Shown here: positions 48,986-59,600 of the stretch, one piece after another
Numbering within the stretch: the first letter of the stretch is position 1
Layout: each line of letters begins with the position of its first letter
Origin: Paragordius varius
Taxonomy: Eukaryota > Nematomorpha
Assembly (NCBI GenBank): GCA_964247055.1
Contig: OZ176053.1
Location: 6,324,001-6,388,000 of the forward strand
DNA: 64,000 bases
Direction: 5' to 3'
The notes under the pieces: generated by a model
What the model was told of the DNA's origin: nothing
The model's database searches: none
What the model saw: the letters and a program-made list of their open reading frames with translations, nothing else
Position numbers and translations under genes: made by a program

Positions 48986-48993
48986 GTCATACG
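48986..48993. repeat. Right target-site duplication GTCATACG
   Basis: Partner of 45591-45598. Confidence 0.9.
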
Positions 48994-49540
48994 CTTCTTT
49001 ATTAACTGGCTTCCTCTGTAAAATACGTCATCAAAAATAACGTGGTTTAGGATAAGCCATGAAACCATTTGATTCCAATCATTGTTTTGAGTGTTCCCGT
49101 CTAAAGGTAAAAATTTAGCCCGGCGCTTTTTTAAATCGCCATCAAATAAATATGTGACTTATTAGCTAATTTTCGCATTAACTATGATTCCATATACATT
49201 CCATGTTTTAGCTATTTCCTGTTTCCAGCACCTGGTTTTAGTGTAGTAAAAACGGTTTCACTAGATTTGGTCCCCCTTTCTGAATATGATTAGTTTCGGT
49301 TACATCTTGTTAATATCAAAACTTATTATTAAATTTTTGATTAACGGGAAAGTTTGTAAGGATTTTTTTGACTAAATAGGTGATAGCAAATAGATAAGGA
49401 CATTAACACACTGGTCTAGGCTGTTTAGAAATAATATCAATAATTTTAAATTTTCTCACTTAAGATTTGGATAAATACAGAGAGAAAAGCTGGCAACATC
49501 TACATTACAAAAAAAGTATAGAGCTAATCTATTTATTTAT
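48994..49540. other. Repeat remnant and spacer, no gene
   Basis: The first part continues the repeat interrupted by the hAT. The remainder is AT-rich without a coding signal. Confidence 0.4.
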
Positions 49541-50214
49541 AATGGTGGCTTTGTGATCTGGTACAGGAAAAACGGTAAACCCAATCAAATCCAAACTTCG
49601 AAAAAATATAATCATTAATGAATACCCCGACAATAACTACGCCCTTTTTTTGAAATAGGCCTTCAGTTCGGGCCCACCCCGTGGGAAAAACGGGTTTTTT
49701 TGAAAACAGAAGTCCACGAAAATCGTGTCTTTGAGACAATTTTCTGGAGAACGTGTTGGACCATTCGATTTCAAATATGATTTTTGTTTACTTATTTTCG
49801 ATTGCGCCGAACATAGTCGAGTCACTTTTTTAGTTTAGGCCCTCTTTTTACCCACCACCCCCGTAAAATGCCATTTTTTTCAAAAAACAAAGTCCACCAA
49901 AATAATTTTTTAAATCTATTTTTCGCCCTGAGACCGTAAAATTCAATATGGATTCCACGTATTCCCTGTTAAAAGGCAAAAATTTTAGACAGGTGTTTCT
50001 TTGATGATAGCTGCTGGGCAAGGAGCTACCCGCTAAAAACTGATTCCTCATGTAACTTTGTGATCTGTTTCCGGAAAACCGGTCATTCAAATCCAAATAT
50101 CGAAAAAATATAATCATTAATGAATGCCCCGACAATAGCTTCGCCCTTTTTTGGAATTAGGCCCCAGTTCGAACCCACCCCCTGTGAAAAATGGGTTAAG
50201 TCAATTTACGCTAG
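49541..50214 (+). mobile_element. CTAG-ended hairpin element, copy 2
   Basis: Starts at AATGGTGGCTTTGTGATCTGG and ends TCAATTTACGCTAG before T. The terminal GAAGTCC hairpin is lost here. An inner motif block (TTTGTGATCT...CCAATC, TATCGAAAAAATATAATC, CGACAATA) occurs twice, near 49550-49630 and 50060-50145, so the element has an internal duplication. Frames such as [13 protein letters not shown] recur in copy 62764-63622 because the DNA is repeated, not because it codes. Confidence 0.65.
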
Positions 50215-50640
50215 TATAATTATATATTTTTTATTTTAACAGTATTAGTTACCACTTACATTGTGTGCAAAAATGAGGGTTCATTTTTTAACAAAATTTT
50301 TTTTCATGAGATAGCTTATGACCAGCGATTTACCTTAAAAATTTTTATTTGTTGACGACCTAGAATTGGAAATAATGAGAGATATTCAAAATTGAGCAAA
50401 AAGTGAAAATTAAGGGTAATTAAAAAAATAATGAAGACCTTGAGATATTAATATGGTTTATTATTATTTTAGTAGATATTTACAATTTATAAATAGCCGA
50501 AAATGATATAGTTAGGGTTTTATAAAAATTCAGTTCAAAAAATCGCGTTTTTCTATTAATGTACTTAAAAGACAAAAAATTTTTTATGAAACTAAATTAA
50601 AATAATTTTACTAGCTAAACTCACAATTAAAATCTTAATG

Positions 50641-50873
50641 TTCATATTTGTTTCAGTAAAAATAACTTATATATCGAAAGAAAATAAAAAAATATGGTTA
50701 TTTTTTTGTCATCTGGTTTATGAATGTATAAAAAATTTATTGTTTTTTGGAATCTGTTCATATTTGTTTCAGTAAAAATAACTTATATATCGAAAGAAAA
50801 TGAAAAAAATATGGTTATTTTTTTGTCATCTGGTTTATGAATGTATAAAAAATTTATTGTTTTTTGGAATCTT
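50641..50873 (+). repeat. Tandem duplication, about 116 bp twice
   Basis: TTCATATTTGTTTCAGTAA and the following 116 bp are repeated almost exactly from 50757. The only visible differences are a single A/G change and the length of an A run. This is a recent local duplication. Confidence 0.9.
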
Positions 50874-51184
50874 ACATGAGTGGGAATAAAGTGTATAAAT
50901 TTATGCAAAATAGGTATAATAGTGGAATATCAACCAACAATCCGTATAAATCTCTTTAACAACTAATATTTTTACTGCGATGTTTACGGATTTTTGAGTG
51001 ATATTCCTCTACTTGTAATTCCTATTTTGTATTAATTTATATAATTTATAACTCCCGCTCATTTAAGATTCCAAAAAACAGTAACTTTTTTGCACACTTA
51101 TAAACCAGATGACAAAAAAATGAAAAAATAAAAAACAATATTTTTTTAGTTTTATTTTGATATATAAGTTTTTTTTACTGGATA
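50655..51184. mobile_element. Inner palindromic element nested in the 50.4-52.5 kb element
   Basis: Left CAGTAAAAATAACTTATATATC and right GATATATAAGTTTTTTTTACTG are inverted ends. GTCATCTGGTTTATxAxTGT and TTTTTTGGAATCTTAxATGAG recur in opposite orientation at 51050-51115. Arms of about 230 bp meet near 50960. The left arm contains the 116-bp duplication. Confidence 0.75.
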
Positions 51185-52510
51185 AAATACGCTAGACAAC
51201 AAATTTTAACTTTTTTTAACTGCCATTCTTGTAAATTTAAAATTTATTTCATTAAAATACATAATTAGTATGTCTGAAAAAAAAATTGTAGCATGCAAGA
51301 ATTTTATTATATTAGAGTTTATCGATAATTTTTGGCTCCGATTTAACATTAAACTCGAAATTTCGAAAATTAAATGTTTTAGATATGAAGCCATGTATTT
51401 TATATCATTCGAAAGAGCGCAAAAAACTGCATCTTTTAAATGGTAGTAAGTCATTTAAATCAATCGTATGTAAAAGTTATTTGGATTTAAATGGTCGAAA
51501 TTTTTAATCCTTAAATAAGTCAAGAATTTTCACAGACAAATTTGAAAATCATATAAATCATTTTAATATAATTATTAGTGTTATATTAGTAATTAATAAA
51601 GAAGTAAAGCTTTTGGCTTGATTTTTGATAAAAATTATTATTATCATAAATATTTTACCTAGTGGATACTAAAATGCTTAGTTATAACTGTAAATTTATT
51701 ATATAATGGCTATAAAAGATCAAAAATACCTTAAACTTTGTTTTTAAATGAATTAATATTTATGAGATGGTAATTTTTTAAAAACAAAAAACTTAAAAAT
51801 GGCTGTTTCGAGTGACATAAAAGCAATAAAAAATGTTTTAAGCAAAAAATCTTTCTTGTTTTATCTTTTTTGGATATTCATCACCATCTAAACAAAGTTT
51901 GAGCTATTTTCATCAATTAGTTTAAAAATAAAATAATTAAAAAAATGCTCTTACTTCGCGCGTTTGTCGCTCTTTGTGTCCAATATTAACTGTCGATGTA
52001 ATACATATTAGTATGCATTTTATAGAGTTTTTATTAATCTTTCGAATGATATATTACAAGTGGGCACTACTTGTATATTTACAAAGAAAAACATTTTTTA
52101 GTAAAATTTTGATAAAGAGGGCGCATAATCAAAAAAATCAAATTTTACAAAATTCTTCCATCGAGTTATAATTTTTATTTCAGATTTACTGTTAAAATGA
52201 TACTAGATATCAGAAAATGCAAAAAACTTGAATGGAAAAATTTGTTGTCCAGTGATATGAATGTTAAGATTTTAATGGTGAATTTACCTAGTAAATCAAA
52301 AAAAATATTTTAATATAGTTTCATAAAAAAAATTCTTGTTATTTATGTACGTTCATAGTAAAACGCGATTTTTTGTGAATTTTTATAAAAACCCTAACTA
52401 TATGTTAGGCTATTTAACAATTGTAAATATCCAAATAATAATAAACCATAATATCTCAAGTTCTATCATTTTTATTAACCTTAAGTATCCGTAATTTTCA
52501 CTTTTTGCCA

Positions 52511-53531
52511 AAAGGCTTGTAACCGGTTCGGAGAAATTAAACCTGAACCGGGGTGCTTACTGGACGGTAGAACCGCAACCGGCCTGTTTCTTAAGAAAGT
52601 AAAAATAAAACAGGATTGGTTTCTAAAATTTTGGAATCATTTTGTTGGTTTTTGAGCAATCGGAACCGGTTCAATTTTGGTTCCTGACTTTTTATTAAAT
52701 GTATCAAAATAACATAATATATATACCAAATCAAAATATTTATTACAAAAATACTCAACTGTTTAAGCACCAAGGTAGGTAATAAGTTTATTAGTGTTAA
52801 CTATCGCATCTATGAAGGAAATCTTTTCAAAAATAATTGTACCAAGTATTTCGGTCGTCAGACTACTTCTCATATCTATATATTTGAATTTAGTGTGAAA
52901 AAGCCATAATATATACAGCTAATGTGACTTTACATAGAATGATTTTAATATTTTAAATCTGTGGCCAGAAAAAATCGTTGTAAGACTGATATATCATATG
53001 TCTCATTTTTTTCCGTAAATATCTATAAACCCTATTATTTATGTTTTTCTTATCAGAATCGTTAATTTATAAGGTAATTAAAAAATTTAACTAAATAATT
53101 ATGTTTATGGTTCTCTTTAAGTGTTAGAGGTATATATATTTAAAAAATGTCCACAAAGTAAATTATTTTTAGTATGCGAGAAAAAATGTTATCATATAAT
53201 AGATTTTTTTAAATAATATTTAAACAACATTAAAATTATGATAGTCATTCCGATTTGATGGAAAACTAGAAAAAATGTTCTTTAATATACATAATAAATA
53301 ATTAAACATAAATTCTATTTATTTAGAATAAAACCATATGAAAACTACTTATTTTGGAGGTTGTACCGAAATCTGGCTTATTCATTGTCGTTTGGAACCA
53401 GAACCGGGCTGGTTATTTCGGATTCGTAATGAAACGGGATAGATTCCTGAATAATCTTGTTTTCTGATGAAGTGGAGAAACGGAACCGGTTTCCGCTAAA
53501 CCCCAGAAACTTGGTCCGGTTTGAAGCCCTG
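52511..53531. mobile_element. hAT-like non-autonomous element
   Basis: The left end AAAAGGCTTGTAACCGGTTCGG and the right end (reverse complement CAGGGCTTCAAACCGGACC) form imperfect inverted repeats of a kind common in hAT elements. GGAACCGGTT-type motifs are repeated subterminally at both ends (52665, 53395, 53475). It abuts the right end of the palindromic element. No transposase; target duplication not evident. Confidence 0.6.
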
Positions 53532-53656
53532 ATTTATTTTATCTTAACTACCATATAATTAAACATTACCTAATATAACGTGTTTAGTAAATATAACCCC
53601 TTATTTAAAAATATATCTTTTGAAAATTTGCCCCAAAGCGGAATTAGTATAGAACC

Positions 53657-53693
<37 letters not shown>

Positions 53694-53694
<1 letters not shown>

Positions 53695-54130
53695 TAGCGT
53701 AAATCTAGTGATTATACGCAGCCCGAGGAAATCCTCCGAACTTCTGGGGGGGTTTAAAAAAGGGACAATATGATCCACATATGTGGATTATTTCGAAACA
53801 TTATTTAATAGAATTTCAAAATGGTGCATTCATACTAATATATTGTTTACTTGGGCGAAAAATAGATTCAAAAAATTATTTTTGTGAACTTTGTTTTTTG
53901 AAAAAAATGGCATACGGGGGAAGCGGGTAAAAAGAGGGCCTAAATTAAATAAGCCAGATTACTATGTTCGGCGCAATCGAAAATAAGTAAACAAAAATCA
54001 TACTGGGGGCCTAATTTAAAAAAAGGCGAAGCTATAGTCGGGGCATTGAATAATGATTATTTTTTTCGATATTTGGATTTGAATGGGTTTACCGGTTTTC
54101 CGGAAAAAGATCACAAAGCCAGCATTTTCC

Positions 54131-54134
<4 letters not shown>
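53694..54134 (-). mobile_element. CTAG-ended hairpin element, copy 3
   Basis: On the minus strand it runs from AATGGAAAATGCTGGCTTTG to GATTTACGCTAG before T. Both ends are set in (TA)n tracts (53660-53693 and 54137-54170). Shorter than the other copies through internal loss. Confidence 0.7.
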
Positions 54135-54174
<40 letters not shown>

Positions 54175-54612
54175 CTATTCAATTTAATGTGGAAACATCT
54201 ATGATCTCAGTCTTTTATTTAGATAGCCGAGAGTATTTGAATATTATGGTCATTTCGGCTATTGGACCTAGCGTTTGGGCATAAAAACCCTAGATCAAAA
54301 AGTGGATAGATTTTTTTCTGCATCGAATTGTATAAGAATATTTAAAATAATATATATTAAATGTTTCGTAAAAATCATACGCTACTACGGCTGTTCAAAT
54401 CTCCAAAAAAATTTTAAATAATTTTTTAACGCGATATATTGGGTAAACTTAGATAAAAATATTTTTTTTACTGCATATGAAATAAGTTTTATTTAATTTG
54501 GCTCCAAATGATTTTTTAGCTAGTATCCTGTAAATATGTCAAAGTCCGTCAGGAATATTCCAATATTTTCTGTTAGGGATTTTCCTTATAATATATATAT
54601 ATATATATATCC

Positions 54613-54874
54613 AGTAAAAAAAATTATACGGACAAAACGTAAAATAATGACAAATATTTTTTTTTAAAGATAACATTTTTTTAAACCTTAATTTTTCTTA
54701 TTTAAATTATGAAACTACAAAAAAAAAGATTTTACCGATATCCATATCAATTTCGGAGTTTGCAGTTTAAAAACCATGAGTTATATTTAAAAAAAATCAA
54801 GATTCAAAAAGTATGGTTGTCTTTTATAAAAAATATTTGTCTTTATTTTTGTCCGTATAATTTCAGTTTTTACT
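54613..54874. mobile_element. MITE, 262 bp, inverted ends
   Basis: Ends AGTAAAAAAAATTATACGGAC / GTCCGTATAATTTCAGTTTTTACT. Arms then share GACAAATATTTTTT and xAAAGACAACCATACTTTTTGAA-like text in inverted orientation. Related sequence lies in POLG and ALDH1L introns. Flanked on the left by (TA)n. Confidence 0.75.
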
Positions 54875-55072
54875 TATATTAATGGAATTTAGTTGGCGGA
54901 TTTCTTTTCTTGAAATATATTTTATTCGATGTGCGATAAAAATGCAATTTTTGATTCATAATCGCAGAAAAATTAATTTTTTTTAAATATTTTATGCGTA
55001 TTATTGCCTATTCATTATCTGACGCTTTCAAATATGTAATTGATAAACAATATTTTTTTCTGAGTACTGTGA

Positions 55073-55371
55073 TATACCATTTACAGTTCAAATTTACCCT
55101 TTCATTTCAAATTCACCCTGATTAAAATTCACCCTTGAACAAATCAAAATCACCCTAAAAATAGATTGTTGAACTAATATACATTATTAATATGAAATTT
55201 ATCAATATGGCATAGTTTATTATCTTAAAAAATATAAAACATAGGTAATTTTTAATCTTATAAAACATTCAATTTTTTTGAGGGTGAATTTGTATTGTTC
55301 GAGAGTGAATTTGAATTGTTCGAGGGTGAACCTGAATTGTTTAAGAGTGAATTTGAATTGTAATTGGTATA
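55073..55371. mobile_element. Foldback element C (21-bp subterminal repeats), next to the GPCR gene
   Basis: Inverted ends TATACCATTTACAG / TTGTAATTGGTATA. The right arm has four units of about 21 bp (GAGGGTGAATTTGAATTGTTC) and the left arm their complements. End sequence and unit length match elements A and B although the unit sequence differs. It ends 41 bp from the GPCR stop codon. Confidence 0.8.
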
Positions 55372-55391
55372 AAAGCATTTGCAAGTTCTAA

Positions 55392-55397
55392 TTTATT
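55392..55397 (-). terminator. Poly(A) signal of the GPCR-like gene
   Basis: Minus-strand AATAAA 15 nt past the stop at 55412, before foldback element C. Confidence 0.5.
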
Positions 55398-55411
55398 TAT
55401 TTAATATCGTA

Positions 55412-56638
55412 TTAAAAGTGTATTTTGTGCAAATATTCAGCCAATGTTAATAAATATTTTTTACAGCTGTTGTATAAATTTTTATCAATCAAAATAAATC
55501 CAACTACCAAAAAACTGTATTCTAATAATTCTACTATAGAAAATACGTTATAATTTGGTGGTATAATAATGCTGTTAACGGTTACAGATTTATGTTTAAA
55601 TAAAAAGAGTGTATCATATACAAATTTTGGCACTATAATTAATATGTAGAAAATCATTAACAATAAAATTAACATTGTTTTTTTAATAGCTTTATCCCAT
55701 ATAGTTAGGGAATGGTTGATACCATTGAAGCAAGTAGTATTTGGTTGAATGTTACTCTTAGGTGCACTTGTAAAAAGTATTGCGTTGAAAACTAAATGTG
55801 TAAGAGTAGTACCTTTTGACATTTGTACTGGTCCGAATTCGTTTGTGCTTTGCGTAGGCTCTTGAAAAAAATGTAGTGAATGGATACCAGGACTTGGGGT
55901 GATGTTTAATGGATTAGAGGATTGCTGATTTGGGTGTACTTGCTGTTGATTAAGTTTTTTCCGTATAAGGACACGAAGGAGTGATATTTTCAAATAAAAG
56001 ACTAAGGAAATGAATGTAGTTATGAGAATGATATTGTAAACCAAAAAATATGTTGCAACATTTGGTATAAAAACAGTTACAAACTCGCAATACTTTTGTC
56101 CAGTTTTGCTACAAACAGATGTAATTTGTCTAAACAACATAATTACCGGTGTATTGAGAACCAAAATAACGAACGTATTAAGGTAAGGGATATATTTATA
56201 GATAGAACTTTCACGCATAATATCGATGGAGTGACATCGTTTGACACATTGCAATCGATCCCAAAAATAGTAAAGTTTACAGAACATATTCATTTTAAAT
56301 ATTGAGGTTATAGCTAAAAACGATATTTTTCTAACATATAAAAAAGCTTGACAGGAACTTAGTGTAATCCATTGAATTGCAATGACGGAATCAAACAAAA
56401 TTATAAAGGAAAATACAAGGAAAGCCCAATTATAGTAGCAAGTCCACTTAAGAAAATAATAGGAATCAATCTTTTTGATGACATTTTGATCCTTTAGTAG
56501 TTTGTAAAATAGGCTTGTAAAAATGAAGCCCATAGTAATGAGAAATAGTTTAATCAAACTGTATATCACAATTAATTTATGTTCATAGGTGCTTAGAATA
56601 TAGGGGGAAGCGCCTGCTATTTGCGAACTATTTGCCAT
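55412..56638 (-). CDS. Divergent seven-transmembrane receptor, intronless
   Basis: A 408-residue single-exon frame from an ATG (MANSSQIAG, with an N-glycosylation site at the N terminus). Hydrophobic segments lie at about residues 22-46, 62-84, 95-118, 148-170, 187-215, 315-338 and 358-382. A Cys before helix 3 (LSSCQAFLY) and Cys residues in loop 2 (SVCSKTGQKYCEF) could form the usual disulphide. After helix 3 comes YFWDRLQCVKRC, possibly a degenerate DRY box. After helix 7, LIDKNLYNSCKKYL replaces NPxxY and enters a short helix 8. The third inner loop is long (about 90 residues, Gln/Asn/Pro-rich). It looks like a fast-evolving rhodopsin-class orphan receptor, with ligand unknown. An intronless gene amid transposons could have arisen by retroposition. 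That it is a membrane protein is sure; the family is less so. Confidence 0.75.
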   Translation of the reverse strand: MANSSQIAGASPYILSTYEHKLIVIYSLIKLFLITMGFIFTSLFYKLLKDQNVIKKIDSYYFLKWTCYYNWAFLVFSFIILFDSVIAIQWITLSSCQAFLYVRKISFLAITSIFKMNMFCKLYYFWDRLQCVKRCHSIDIMRESSIYKYIPYLNTFVILVLNTPVIMLFRQITSVCSKTGQKYCEFVTVFIPNVATYFLVYNIILITTFISLVFYLKISLLRVLIRKKLNQQQVHPNQQSSNPLNITPSPGIHSLHFFQEPTQSTNEFGPVQMSKGTTLTHLVFNAILFTSAPKSNIQPNTTCFNGINHSLTIWDKAIKKTMLILLLMIFYILIIVPKFVYDTLFLFKHKSVTVNSIIIPPNYNVFSIVELLEYSFLVVGFILIDKNLYNSCKKYLLTLAEYLHKIHF

Positions 56639-59600
56639 ATTAGATAAAACAAATCAAAATTTAATAATTTTTAAATTGTGAAAATGTTCTGCATCACCCA
56701 TGAATGATGTTAACAAAATTTTATATACATAACAACTAATGATATATTTTAAAATAAACAAATTAATTATTAATGAATCTATTAATAAAATTTTTTTTAT
56801 CACGTTCTCTCCATATATTTCAATGGCCTACCCATTAATTCAATCTATTAATTACCAGTTTTCAGAGTTAACAACTTAGCAATCTAAACTAGAAAATCGG
56901 GAATAATCAAAAATATCCGGACCCTGTTAAACCATAAAATTATTGATTTAGGGCTGACGAATCATTTAAGTTCTATCAAATTTTTTTGCGTTATTTAAAA
57001 TATAAAGTTCTAATTTTAGTTAAATAGCCGAATTCGCTAAAATCTTTTAGTTATTGATTTATACTTAAAGACAAAACAATATTATCTATATGAACTCCAA
57101 AAATCTTACATTTTCGAACGGAAAAATGGGCATTTTTTAAAATAAATGAAAAAAAGGTAAGACACCATAAGATATGCTATCAAAATTATTTCATATAAAA
57201 ATTCATACTTAATATATTAAATGCACATCGTACTATTTAATAAACATCATGATTTCCTCATAATTAGATGCCACTAAAGATTAATGTAACCTCGGATTTT
57301 CCAAATACTTAAAAACTATCCAACAAATATGATAAGTCCTTTCTAGGAAAAATATGTTTTCTGCGATTAAGTCAAAAAACTGGTTAATTTTAACCGGTTC
57401 AAATCTAAAACTTTTGGACTTATCTAAAAATCTATGTTTGTGTAACATAAAAATTAGACAACAACCCAAATGACACATATATTGGTATATAATTAAGTGT
57501 CTAAATATTTAAACAAATTATATTACGACATAGACTATTTATTTACAAACTTGTAAATAATATTCGTGCGGATTATAAGTTTTCAATATCTATATTAAGG
57601 TTTTATTTTTCTAACTATATAATTGTCCACACCTGTAATTTCGATTTCCATTCTTATTTTTGATTGAGGTCTACATCTTTTTGTTAAAAGCTTTTTAAAC
57701 CGTGTTGGATGATCAATTATTTATTTATCGATTCGATTACTTCATTTTTGATCTTTTAGGTCAGATATATCCAACACGCAACCCGCAAAAATTTTGAAAT
57801 CCATAATTTGCAAAAATATGCTAATAAAATCTCACTAAAAATGATATTTCAAAAACAAATTATTAGAATAACTATATCCAATTGGCAACGAACAGAAAAA
57901 ATTGGTTATCTCGTGTTTGCATTTTATCTTCTTATGTTTAAAATGTAATACAATATTTATTGATGTCGTATATTTCAAACGCGGCCCGCCGGATTTTTGA
58001 ATTAAAATACGGTCCGGAAGCCATTTGTGTTGAACACATGTGTTTTTAGGCCATTGTTTTATATGTTTCTGTGACCTATCACCAAGCTTTATAGTATAAT
58101 GGCCTAACTTTCTCAAGTTTGTATTAAATCTTTTACCTAATCTCCTTATAATAATTTCTTTTATTACACACATATTGAGATACAATGGCATCTTCAACTA
58201 TCCTTTTGTGCCCTATTATTTACATTTTAAACTAATTGAATTTGCAATCAAGGTAGAAAATCATTATTCTCCTATAAATATTTTAGAGTCATCTAATGAG
58301 AAGTTGATTATTCTCGTAATAAAATCCATCGAGCTTAGTGATAAATCTAAAAATGATGAACCCAAAGATTGTCATTTATTGTCTTACTGCTTAGCAATAG
58401 ATTAAAAGTCTAGTAGAAAATCAACATTATTGGAATAATAGGCATGGGGGATGACATAATATATAAGAAATGGAACATTATAAATGGTATCAGACAGACA
58501 AAAGAGAGGAAAGAAAAATGAAATATTTAAACTACTTAATATTAAATTTTTTGGATCTATATGTTTGTTACTATTTTAGTTTATACAAATACTATTTTTA
58601 ACAAGTATCGATCGAAATTAATAGATAGACATTAAAAACTATACCAGCAAATTGATTAAAACCATATGTATCAAAATAAAAACCGTAGTGACTAAGTCAC
58701 CGGATCAAATAATTTTTTGTTTGACACCCTTGTTAACATTTTTAAGTCAAATAAATAATGTACGATTTTTGGGAAATAATATATACAAAAATAATTAATA
58801 ATCTCTATATTGGGCCATTCAACATCTATTATCATGATACGCAAGTTTTTTAACCTGATTAAGCACCATTTATTAGAATGATCATTATTACCACTCACCC
58901 TTTGGAGTAATTTTATATCCCAAAGCGATTTATTTGAATAGCTTAAAAAAATTTAAGGTATTACGTCGAATTTAAAAATATACCTTTAGTCTTTAAGGCG
59001 CATTATAAAAAATTCTTCAAAAAAATGTACAATAATTGTAAAAAATCCTCATACATTTTTGCCGCCATTTTTTTCTATTAAATTTTTTAATTCACTAATG
59101 CAACAGCAAATAAATTAATATTATGGTTAGTTGTAAATAATTAAAAAAACTTTTAGGCTACATTTTACCAGCAACTTGAATTTTGAATAACATGCTGTTT
59201 GTTTCCATAGTGTTTTGGAGATCTCCCAATAGACGCTAGAAGTCACAATTCAAATACTAAAAGCCATTTTATCTTATACATGAGAACAATGTGTGATAAT
59301 TAAATTTTAACCTAAATAAATCTCAAAACTGTATTTTCTTCACCAAATTGAGCTCTGAGATAAGAAAAATACCCCAATATGTAAACTAGGACAAAAAATT
59401 GAAGAGGTTATGAAGTGTTAATACTTTATAACCTTTTTTTGTGGACGTTTACGTTTTGAGACAGTTTTATACCATAGAGATAAAATTGGTTAATAAAGTA
59501 CTGTGAAAGTTGTTTTGGTTATAGTTTATTTTTTACAGTTTTCTAACTTAAGTCCCAAATTCAAGTAACTCCACAACGCGATTAAAACATGCAACTGATA

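Larger units (their letters stand above)
50395..52510. mobile_element. Non-autonomous element with about 250-bp inverted repeats
   Basis: Left arm 50395-50645 and right arm 52265-52510 are inverted copies: GCAAAAAGTGAAAATTA at the left end, its complement at the right; inside, ATATGGTTTATTATTATTT, AAAATCGCGTTTTxCTAT and ATTAAAATCTTAA recur in the opposite sense. The left arm is interrupted after 50650 by another palindromic element. No transposase is visible, so it is likely a MITE-class DNA element. Confidence 0.75.

Noticed and set aside
49637-49825. Open frames ([13 protein letters not shown] and similar) shared with 62631-63056
   Set aside because: They lie inside copies of the hairpin element. 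Shared frames follow from shared DNA, and no domain or start context supports coding.
57835-58197. 120-codon minus-strand frame with SGGPRLKYTTSIN
   Set aside because: No family recognised, no splice context, and the GC-richer core looks like a degraded repeat end rather than a gene.
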